5,288 nt of DNA from Bacteroidota bacterium (GTDB taxonomy: Bacteria; Bacteroidota; Bacteroidia; Chitinophagales; Chitinophagaceae), in NCBI GenBank assembly GCA_026391115.1, contig JAPLER010000331.1, positions 1-5,288 on the forward strand. The letters are read 5' to 3'. Shown here one piece after another: positions 1-5,288 of this stretch (positions are counted from its first letter, which is position 1; every line of letters begins with the position of its first letter). Position numbers and translations under genes: made by a program. The notes beneath the pieces were generated by a model. The model had not been told where the DNA came from, ran no database searches, and was given only the letters and a program-made list of their open reading frames with translations.

Positions 1-259
1 AATTTTGCAGGAATCTCTAACCAATATTATGAGACATTCAGGGGCAACAATAGTAAATATTGATTTTTTTACTGTTGCAAATCAAATTAGACTTATCATA
101 GCAGATAATGGAAAAGGATTCAATCAAAATTCGCCTAAAGCAACATTGGGAATATTGGGAATGAGAGAAAGAACTGCTATGTTGAATGGCTCATTTGTTA
201 TTGTAAGTGAAAAACAAAAAGGAACAAGAATCATTATATCAATACCTATAAAAAAATAA
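1..259 (+). CDS. Sensor histidine kinase, C-terminal ATP-binding part (5' end outside window)
   Basis: This is the end of a two-component sensor kinase of the NarX/DesK (HisKA_3) type, which autophosphorylates on a histidine and passes the phosphate to a response regulator. Only the HATPase_c domain is visible. It shows the N box (QESLTNIMRHSGA, directly at the window edge), the G1 box (DNGKGF) and the G2 region (GILGMRERTAMLNG), followed by the final beta strands and a short lysine-rich end. The frame is open to base 1, where the first complete codon begins at base 2, so the TTG at base 5 is not a true start. The sensor region, membrane segments and phospho-accepting histidine lie upstream, so the signal cannot be inferred. 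The stop is 3 nt before the response regulator, which indicates one transcript and a cognate pair. Confidence 0.93.
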   Translation, partial: ILQESLTNIMRHSGATIVNIDFFTVANQIRLIIADNGKGFNQNSPKATLGILGMRERTAMLNGSFVIVSEKQKGTRIIISIPIKK

Positions 260-262
260 ACT

Positions 263-883
263 ATGAAAATATTAATTGGAGATGACCATAGTGTAGTAAG
301 AAAAGGATTAATTCAAATTTTAAAGGATGCATATCCATTTGCAGAAATTATTGAAGCTGCTGATGGTGTAGATATGTTTAAAATAGCCTTGAAACAGAAG
401 TTTAAAATTATTATTTCTGACATTTCTATGCCCAGTAGAAATGGAATAGATTTCATTAGCGAATTAAAAAATGCACAGCCCGAAACTCCAATTTTAATAC
501 TTAGTATACATCCTGCAGAACAATATGCAGCAAGAACGATAAAGGCAGGTGCAAGTGGATATTTAAATAAAGAAAGTGCTCCCGAAGAATTAATTAATGC
601 TGTCAACCAATTATTGCTTGGCAAAAAGTATATTACAGATGAAGTAGCTGATTTATTATTAGATTTCAAAAGTAGTAATACTGCATCTCACGAAATGCTT
701 TCAAATAGAGAATTTGAAGTATTTAAGCTATTAGCAGCTGGTAAATCATTGCCAGAAATTTCAACAAAATTGGCATTAAGTACTAATACAATAAGCACTT
801 ATAAAATAAGGCTCTTAACAAAAATGAACTTAAAAAGTATTGCTGATGTAACTAAATATGCTTTAGAAAATCACTTAATGTAG
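263..883 (+). CDS. NarL/LuxR-family response regulator
   Basis: This 206-residue DNA-binding response regulator has a full-length two-domain layout. The receiver domain spans about residues 1-118: acidic pocket D7/D8, phospho-acceptor D53 (in IISDISMPSRNG), the switch serine S81 and the conserved lysine K103 (GYLNKES). A linker leads to a GerE/LuxR helix-turn-helix at about 146-205 (LSNREFEVFKLLAAGKS, then LSTNTISTYKIRLLTKM). Phosphorylation by the upstream kinase probably promotes dimerisation and promoter binding. The ATG lies 3 nt after the kinase stop and fits the start of the receiver fold (MKILIGDDHS). All key residues are present. The 3' end overlaps the convergent miaA gene by 9 nt. 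Target genes are unknown; nothing in the window shows which promoters it controls. Confidence 0.95.
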   Translation: MKILIGDDHSVVRKGLIQILKDAYPFAEIIEAADGVDMFKIALKQKFKIIISDISMPSRNGIDFISELKNAQPETPILILSIHPAEQYAARTIKAGASGYLNKESAPEELINAVNQLLLGKKYITDEVADLLLDFKSSNTASHEMLSNREFEVFKLLAAGKSLPEISTKLALSTNTISTYKIRLLTKMNLKSIADVTKYALENHLM

Positions 884-1768
884 TGTCTTAAAATCAAATT
901 CATCCAATGGATTTATCCATTGAATTAATAAATCTTTTTTAAACCAAGTCATTTGCCTTTTTGCATATTGTCGTGTGTGTATTTTAATTTTTTCTATAGC
1001 TTGATTAAAAGTATATTTATTTTCAAAGCAATCAAACAATTCGCTGTAACCTACTGTTTGTAATGCATTCAAGTGTTTATAATTAATTAAACCTTTTACT
1101 TCTTCAACTAAACCCTCACTAAGCATCATATCTACTCTCCTATCAATTCTTTCAATCAATTCTTGCCTTGGAAGTTCTAATCCTATTTTTATAATATTAA
1201 AATTACGTTCTACTTTATTACTTTTTTTATAGTGTGTAATAGAATTGCCAGTAGCTTCAACAATTTCCAATGCTCTCATTAATCTTTGTGGGTTTTGTTG
1301 CTCTGCTTGTTGCCAAAAAATGGGATCTTTAACAGCAATTTGTTGTTGCAGCCATTCTAATCCATTTGTTTCATATTGTTTAATAATATTTGCTCTAATA
1401 GCAATATCAATATTGGGCATTTCATCTATGCCATTGCAAAATGCGTTTGCATATAATCCAGTGCCACCAACCATTACAACAATATCATTCGCTACAAAAA
1501 TTTCATTTACTATTTGCAAAGAATATTGTTCAAAAACCCCAACATTCACATTTTGGTGGATTGAATGAGATGAAATAAAATAATGTTCAACTGCTTTTAA
1601 CTCTTCAAAAGATGGTTTGGCTACACCAATATTCAGCTCCTTATAACATTGTCTAGAATCGCAAGAAATAATTTTTGTATTAAAATATTGAGCAACATTT
1701 ATAGCAAAACTTGTTTTGCCAACTGCTGTTGCACCTACAATTAATATGACAGTTTTATTGTTTTTGAT
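875..1768 (-). CDS. miaA: tRNA dimethylallyltransferase MiaA, with non-canonical ATC at the expected start
   Basis: MiaA transfers a dimethylallyl group to N6 of A37 in tRNAs that read UNN codons, the first step toward ms2i6A. Counting from ATC at 1768 the protein has 297 residues, normal for the family. Motifs in order: P-loop GATAVGKT (12-19; the usual proline at the second position is alanine), DSRQCYKELNIGVAKP (37-52, including the catalytic aspartate), GGTGLY (101-106), NPQRLMRALE (159-168), LQTVGYSEL (235-243) and TRQYAKRQMTWF (264-275). The oddity is the start. No ATG, GTG or TTG lies in frame between the stop at 1778-1780 and the P-loop. The first standard start codon is GTG at 1549, which would remove the P-loop and DSRQ motif, so it cannot be the real one. 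ATC at 1768 sits where a start is expected (then KNNKTVILIVGATAVGKT). Alternatives are a mutated start codon, a sequence error, or true ATC initiation. The remaining frame shows no damage. Confidence 0.9.
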   Translation of the reverse strand: MKNNKTVILIVGATAVGKTSFAINVAQYFNTKIISCDSRQCYKELNIGVAKPSFEELKAVEHYFISSHSIHQNVNVGVFEQYSLQIVNEIFVANDIVVMVGGTGLYANAFCNGIDEMPNIDIAIRANIIKQYETNGLEWLQQQIAVKDPIFWQQAEQQNPQRLMRALEIVEATGNSITHYKKSNKVERNFNIIKIGLELPRQELIERIDRRVDMMLSEGLVEEVKGLINYKHLNALQTVGYSELFDCFENKYTFNQAIEKIKIHTRQYAKRQMTWFKKDLLIQWINPLDEFDFKTLH

Positions 1769-1798
1769 TTCGAGAGTTTAAAACAAAATAATAGAAAA

Positions 1799-1830
1799 CA
1801 TAAATAAGAATTCAATTTTTAAAAATCAAA
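1799..1830 (-). promoter_or_regulatory. Possible miaA promoter (Bacteroidota type)
   Basis: On the minus strand, TTTG (1830-1827) and TATTTATG (1806-1799) are separated by 20 nt. This resembles the Bacteroidota consensus TTTG, 17-23 nt, TAnnTTTG, with one mismatch in the -7 element. Transcription would begin near 1793, about 25 nt before the ATC proposed as the miaA start. The ATG at 1801 would then lie inside the promoter and not in the message. In such AT-rich DNA partial matches arise easily by chance, so this is a weak call. No equally good promoter was seen in the same gap for the plus-strand lipoprotein gene. Confidence 0.25.
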
Positions 1831-1876
1831 ACTTGATTACAATTTATTTAACTTACTTCGCTGTAAATATTTTAAT

Positions 1877-2596
1877 ATGAGAAATAGTCTGCTAATACTT
1901 GTAACAATATGTATGTTTATAACAAGTTGTCATTATAAATCGGGTAATATTAATGTCAGCAATTTTGAAAAAAGAAGTGTTGAAACGTTTACTGGCATTG
2001 ATGTCAGCAATGCTATTGAAGTAGAATTAACGTCAGCAAATGAAGATGCTGTTTCTATTGGCTGCAATAAAAAAGAAGTACTCAATAAAGTTATTACAGA
2101 AGTAAAAGATGGTATTTTGAAGATTTATATTGAAAATAGTTTTTGGGAAATTATAAACAACGATGATGTAAGAATTATAGCCAAAGTTTCTGCAAAAAAC
2201 ATTACATCTCTTAAACTTTCTGGTGCAAGTAGTGTAACTACCTCCTCTACATTAAACAATGATAATTTGAGTATTGAAGCAAGTGGTGCCAGCAGCGTAA
2301 AGGCAGATATAAAAACTAAAGTATTAAAAATAAATACAACTGGTGCAAGTACAGTTAATTTATCTGGCATTGCTGATGCAGTTGATTTAAAAGCCTCTGG
2401 TGCCAGCACTATCAAAAACAAAAGTTTAAAAGCCAATGTATATACAGTTGATGTTAGTGGTGCAAGCAATATTAAACTATTTGCAACACAAGGAATTACT
2501 GGTGAATTAAGTGGTGCAAGTAATTTAAAATATAGTGGCAACCCTTCAAATGTTCAAGTAAATTCATCTGGTGCCAGTAATGTAGAAAAAGATTAA
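1877..2596 (+). CDS. Head GIN domain (DUF2807) lipoprotein
   Basis: This 239-residue exported protein belongs to the DUF2807 'head GIN' family, common in Bacteroidota and of unknown function. It starts with a short type II signal peptide ending in the lipobox ITSC (15-18), so it should be lipidated on C18. The residues after the cysteine (HYKSGN) are not acidic and do not resemble the Bacteroidota surface-export signal, so a periplasm-facing anchor is more likely than the cell surface. The family opening FTGIDVSNAIEVELT is at 38-52. From residue 115 on, seven (S/T)GAS motifs recur every 18-21 residues, which predicts stacked rungs of a right-handed beta-helix. The ATG is the first plausible start and leads directly into the signal peptide. 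The gene stands alone on its strand, diverges from miaA, and is closed by the hairpin at 2616-2650. Older names call the family a putative adhesin; nothing here proves adhesion. Confidence 0.9.
   Translation: MRNSLLILVTICMFITSCHYKSGNINVSNFEKRSVETFTGIDVSNAIEVELTSANEDAVSIGCNKKEVLNKVITEVKDGILKIYIENSFWEIINNDDVRIIAKVSAKNITSLKLSGASSVTTSSTLNNDNLSIEASGASSVKADIKTKVLKINTTGASTVNLSGIADAVDLKASGASTIKNKSLKANVYTVDVSGASNIKLFATQGITGELSGASNLKYSGNPSNVQVNSSGASNVEKD
2219..2578 (+). repeat. Seven-fold (S/T)GAS coding repeat in the GIN lipoprotein
   Basis: Seven copies of a 12-nt unit of the form (tct/agt/act) ggt gc(a/c) ag(t/c) start at 2219, 2282, 2339, 2396, 2456, 2510 and 2567. They encode SGAS or TGAS at residues 115, 136, 155, 174, 194, 212 and 231. 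Spacing is 63, 57, 57, 60, 54 and 57 nt. Sequence between the copies is diverged, while the unit itself is kept in protein and nearly in DNA. This is best read as the turn of each beta-helix rung. Confidence 0.88.
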
Positions 2597-2615
2597 TCAT
2601 TAAAATTGATGCAAT

Positions 2616-2650
2616 AAAAAAGCTGCTCAAAAATTGAAGCAGCTTTTTTT
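2616..2650. terminator. Bidirectional Rho-independent terminator
   Basis: A perfect 12-bp stem is formed by AAAAAAGCTGCT (2616-2627) and AGCAGCTTTTTT (2638-2649) around a 10-nt loop. The loop can pair further (TCAA with TTGA) if one A bulges. A T-run follows the GC-containing stem on the plus strand, and the A-run on the other side gives the same arrangement on the minus strand. It lies 19 nt after the lipoprotein stop and 20 nt beyond the DUF3276 stop, so it can end both convergent units. Confidence 0.88.
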
Positions 2651-2669
2651 ATATTCTACATTTTGGTCT

Positions 2670-3107
2670 TTACCATTTATCTACACTGTCGCTATGATTA
2701 GTAGCCACAATTTCATCAATTATTGGGGTAGGATTTTCTACAACAGACTCTTGTTCTACAACAACATCAGCATTTACATAGCTTTCAGTAGGTGCAGCAA
2801 TTTCTCCATTTTCTGGATATTCATGATTAAAAGCATCAAAGTCAAAATCAGGCATTAAGTCTGTTTTAACGTAATCAATAGTTTCATTTAATGCTTTGGC
2901 AAATTTGTTGAAATCTTCTTTGTAAATAAACACTTTATGTCTATCGTATCCATCGTCTTCAAAGCGTTTGCGACTTTCTGTAATGGTTAAAAAATAATCG
3001 TTGCCACGAGTAGCTTTTACATCAAAAAAATAGGTTCTTCTTTTACCAGCTTTTATTCTTTTGCTAAAAACACTTTCTTGCTTTCTTTCGTTTTGTTCGT
3101 AAGGCAC
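2670..3107 (-). CDS. DUF3276 PUR-type nucleic-acid-binding protein (GTG start chosen)
   Basis: This is a Bacteroidota DUF3276 family protein, related to the Pur-alpha fold that binds single-stranded DNA or RNA. The core (about residues 10-85 from the GTG) contains ESVFSKRIKAGKRRTYFFDVK and RGNDYFLTITESRKRF, rich in basic and aromatic residues as expected for nucleic-acid contact. The last 60 residues form an acidic, low-complexity tail with 15 Asp/Glu and one Lys, ending SDSVDKW. The frame extends upstream to an ATG at 3182 (170 residues). I chose GTG at 3107 (145 residues) because the protein then begins VPYEQNERKQ, like family members that start with (M)xYEQNERKQ, and because a strong promoter at 3147-3176 lies between the two starts. 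The extra 25 residues do not resemble the family. It follows mutS2 on the same strand and may be transcribed both from its own promoter and by read-through. The cellular role is not established. Confidence 0.85.
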   Translation of the reverse strand: MPYEQNERKQESVFSKRIKAGKRRTYFFDVKATRGNDYFLTITESRKRFEDDGYDRHKVFIYKEDFNKFAKALNETIDYVKTDLMPDFDFDAFNHEYPENGEIAAPTESYVNADVVVEQESVVENPTPIIDEIVATNHSDSVDKW

Positions 3108-3146
3108 AGTTTGTAAAATTTTGCTATTAATAAATTGTTTAGGCAA

Positions 3147-3176
3147 CAAATATAATATTGTTTGCGAATTGTCAAA
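3147..3176 (-). promoter_or_regulatory. Bacteroidota-type promoter for the DUF3276 gene
   Basis: Reading the minus strand, TTTG (3176-3173) is followed after 18 nt by TATATTTG (3154-3147). These match the Bacteroidota -33 element and the -7 consensus TAnnTTTG exactly, with an allowed spacing. Transcription would start near 3140, leaving a leader of about 33 nt before the GTG at 3107. The site lies just after the mutS2 stop (3188), so the DUF3276 gene can be expressed independently of mutS2. Confidence 0.65.
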
Positions 3177-3187
3177 ATTCAAAAAGA

Positions 3188-5288
3188 CTACTTTTCCACA
3201 ACTTCTATTTTCTTTACTGCAACTAAATCTGACAATTCTACATTCATAGGCAATAAACCTACTTGCACAATGGCTCGTTTGCCTCTTATCTCTTTTACTT
3301 CTCCTACTTGATAATTTTTTTTCAACTTTACAACACTACCAATTGCAATATCTTCCTTCAGTTCTGTATATTTTGAATTTACTTTTTTCACCATTTTACT
3401 TACAACAACTTTATCGTCTTTTTTAAATAATAAGTTTTGTAAGTTTTTAATTACTTCATTTTTATTCTCGGTTTTTTTAAAATCAAATACTACTTGCTTT
3501 AACTTACGTTCCATTTCTTTTAAGTAAGTAATTCTATCTTCATTTATTTTATTTTGGTGTTTAAGTAACTCAACTTGCTGTGTATGTTTTTCCTTATCCA
3601 TCAAGGTTTTCATCTCTTTTTTAAGATGCTCATTTTCTTTAACTAGTTTTCTTAATTCAGTTTTCTCTTTATTTAATTGTTGCAAATTTTGTTCTGTATT
3701 GTTTAATAATTTATCTAGTTTAAAATGCTCATCGTCAACCAATTGTTTGGCTCTGTTAATTAATTGATGTGGTAAACCAATACGTTGTGCAATTGAAAAA
3801 GTATAACTACTTCCTGGTTTACCAACAATCAGTTGATACATTGGCAAAAGGTTCTTTTCATCAAAAGCCATTGCAGCATTTACAATGCCTTTGGTGCTAT
3901 TTGCCATTATTTTCAAATTCAAATAATGTGTTGTAACAATGCCTAGTGAGTGTTTATTGCAAAGTTCTTCCATAATTACCTGAGCAAAAGCACCTCCTAA
4001 ATTTGGGTCACTACCACTACCTAATTCATCTATAAAAAATAAAGTTTTGCCATTAGCATTTTCCAAAAAATATTTCATACTCAATAAATGAGAGGAATAA
4101 GTACTTAACTCAAATTCTAAACTTTGTTCGTCTCCAATATGTATAAATATTTGTTTAAAAATACCCATTGTTGATGTAGGGTGAACAGGAACTAACAAAC
4201 CACTTTGCAACATCATTTGGTTTAAACCAATGGTTTTCATTGTAACCGTTTTACCACCTGCATTTGGACCACTTATTACAAGTATTCTATTCTTATCATT
4301 TAATGAAAGGCTTACTGGTATTGTTTTTTTATTAGAAATTTTATTGTACAAATACAATAATGGATGATAAGCATCTTTAACATCAATAATTGCTTTATCT
4401 ATAACATTTGGCAAGTTACCATTCATTTCTATTGCCAATTTGGCTTTTGCTTTTACAAAATCAAATTCACCAATAATCTGCATATAACCCTGTAGCAGGC
4501 TTGCATATACATTTAATCTCTTTGTTAAATCTCTTAAAATTCTTTGAACTTCTTTCGTCTCATCGCTTTCTAAACTAAACACATCATTGTTCAATTGAAT
4601 AGTTTCCTCAGGTTCTATAAATGCAGTTTTTCTACTATCACTTTCGCCATGTAAAATTCCTTTTACTTGTCTTTTATGTTCACTAAAAACCGCTACTACT
4701 CTACGCCCACTACTAAAACTTTCATCAATATCTGCACTATATCCTGCTTTACTCAATTTACTTAAAACCTTTTCAAATACGCGTCTTAGTTCATTTCTTT
4801 TTTTATATAAACTCAATCTTATTTTTTGTAAATCGTCACTAGCAGTATCTTTTACATTACCACTCTCATCAATAATTGCATCAATTAATTCTATAATTAC
4901 TTTTTCGTAATAAGAATGTTCAACAAGTTGCGTTAAAAAAGGATAAGCCTGTTTTCTTTCATTATCAAACCATCTGTAAATATTTTGAATATTTTCACAA
5001 AGTGATTTTATTTTCAAAAAATCATCTCCAGATAATGTAGCTCCATCTATGCCAAGTAGTTTAATTTGCCTGGAAATATTTATTACAAAATCTAATGGGA
5101 AGTATTGAATTTGCTGTTGTATAAGCTTAAACTCGTGTGTTTGATTCAGCTCAGTTTCAATATATTTTTTATGATTGTGTACACGTAATTCCTCTGCTTT
5201 TTGTTTTGCATAATCTGTATTGCAAAAACTATGAAGCAATGTTTTAACCTTAGTAAATTCTAATTGTGTAGGTGTAGATTGTGGGTAA
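3188..5288 (-). CDS. mutS2: MutS2-family ATPase lacking the Smr domain (first residues outside window)
   Basis: This is a MutS2-type ATPase, a relative of mismatch-repair MutS without the mismatch-reading domain; family members act on recombination intermediates or on stalled or collided ribosomes. The frame is open to the window edge (699 residues visible). The N-terminal reading YPQSTPTQLEFTKVKTLLHSF fits the family opening, so only a few codons are missing; the TTG at 5239 is an internal leucine. Counting from that leucine: helical core and clamp about 30-270, Walker A GPNAGGKT (324-331), signature-like ELSTYSSHL (377-385), Walker B FFIDE (401-405) with GSGSDP (407-412), TTHY (436-439), a long charged coiled coil (about 495-590), and a KOW/SH3-like segment (about 633-675). 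The protein stops there with EVVEK. The C-terminal Smr domain of about 80 residues, present in many MutS2 proteins, is absent. The ATPase motifs are intact. The DUF3276 gene follows on the same strand. Confidence 0.93.
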   Translation of the reverse strand, partial: YPQSTPTQLEFTKVKTLLHSFCNTDYAKQKAEELRVHNHKKYIETELNQTHEFKLIQQQIQYFPLDFVINISRQIKLLGIDGATLSGDDFLKIKSLCENIQNIYRWFDNERKQAYPFLTQLVEHSYYEKVIIELIDAIIDESGNVKDTASDDLQKIRLSLYKKRNELRRVFEKVLSKLSKAGYSADIDESFSSGRRVVAVFSEHKRQVKGILHGESDSRKTAFIEPEETIQLNNDVFSLESDETKEVQRILRDLTKRLNVYASLLQGYMQIIGEFDFVKAKAKLAIEMNGNLPNVIDKAIIDVKDAYHPLLYLYNKISNKKTIPVSLSLNDKNRILVISGPNAGGKTVTMKTIGLNQMMLQSGLLVPVHPTSTMGIFKQIFIHIGDEQSLEFELSTYSSHLLSMKYFLENANGKTLFFIDELGSGSDPNLGGAFAQVIMEELCNKHSLGIVTTHYLNLKIMANSTKGIVNAAMAFDEKNLLPMYQLIVGKPGSSYTFSIAQRIGLPHQLINRAKQLVDDEHFKLDKLLNNTEQNLQQLNKEKTELRKLVKENEHLKKEMKTLMDKEKHTQQVELLKHQNKINEDRITYLKEMERKLKQVVFDFKKTENKNEVIKNLQNLLFKKDDKVVVSKMVKKVNSKYTELKEDIAIGSVVKLKKNYQVGEVKEIRGKRAIVQVGLLPMNVELSDLVAVKKIEVVEK

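Noticed and set aside
313..669. Minus-strand open frame of 118 codons
   Set aside because: It is antisense to the response regulator receiver domain, whose conserved residues explain the sequence.
905..940. Inverted repeat CAATGGAT-tt-ATCCATTG followed 12 nt later by six T's, a possible terminator for the regulator operon
   Set aside because: It lies inside the miaA coding region, the stem is short and AT-rich, and the T-run is too far from the stem for a canonical intrinsic terminator. Chance is a fair explanation.
1245..1568. Plus-strand open frame of 107 codons, cysteine-rich
   Set aside because: It lies entirely antisense to the conserved miaA coding sequence and resembles no known protein.
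1833..1861. Possible plus-strand promoter (TTG, then TAACTTAC or TACTTCGC) for the GIN lipoprotein
   Set aside because: Either the spacing is too short (13 nt) or the -7 element matches at only half of its fixed positions.
2125..2541. Minus-strand open frame of 138 codons with a repeating LLAPL pattern
   Set aside because: The pattern is the antisense image of the (S/T)GAS repeats of the GIN lipoprotein, so it is not a separate gene.
2634..2858. Plus-strand open frame of 74 codons with hydrophobic stretches
   Set aside because: It begins inside the terminator hairpin and runs antisense to the DUF3276 tail. The hydrophobicity follows from AT-rich antisense codons.

Overview
This is an AT-rich window (roughly 30% GC by eye) that looks like a chromosomal housekeeping region of a member of the Bacteroidota. 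Four things point there. It carries a PUR-type DUF3276 protein and a 'head GIN' DUF2807 lipoprotein, both typical of that phylum. No clear Shine-Dalgarno sequences precede the genes. A near-perfect Bacteroidota-type promoter (TTTG, 18 nt, TAnnTTTG) lies upstream of the DUF3276 gene. The miaA wording (DSRQCYKELNIGVAKP) is also in the style of that phylum. The family within the phylum cannot be fixed from this sequence.

Left part (1-883, + strand): the ATP-binding end of a NarX/DesK-type sensor histidine kinase, cut by the window edge, is followed after 3 nt by its likely partner, a NarL/LuxR-type response regulator. The regulator overlaps the 3' end of the convergent miaA gene by 9 nt.

Middle part (875-2650): miaA (- strand; tRNA A37 prenylation) and a small lipoprotein of the GIN family (+ strand) diverge from a gap of about 108 nt. 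The miaA reading frame is intact through the P-loop but has no ATG, GTG or TTG at its natural start; the expected start position reads ATC. The lipoprotein has seven (S/T)GAS motifs spaced 18-21 residues apart, as expected for a beta-helix. A strong hairpin flanked by A- and T-runs ends it and can also serve the opposing genes.

Right part (2670-5288, - strand): a MutS2-family ATPase, missing only its first few residues at the window edge, is followed by the DUF3276 nucleic-acid-binding protein. The DUF3276 start is best placed at a GTG at 3107, because the promoter lies between that codon and the upstream ATG at 3182. The MutS2 ends after a KOW/SH3-like segment and has no Smr nuclease domain.

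I do not see a new multi-gene system, mobile element, CRISPR array or RNA gene. The points worth a second look are the missing miaA start codon, the Smr-less MutS2, the corrected DUF3276 start with its promoter, and the acidic DUF3276 tail.
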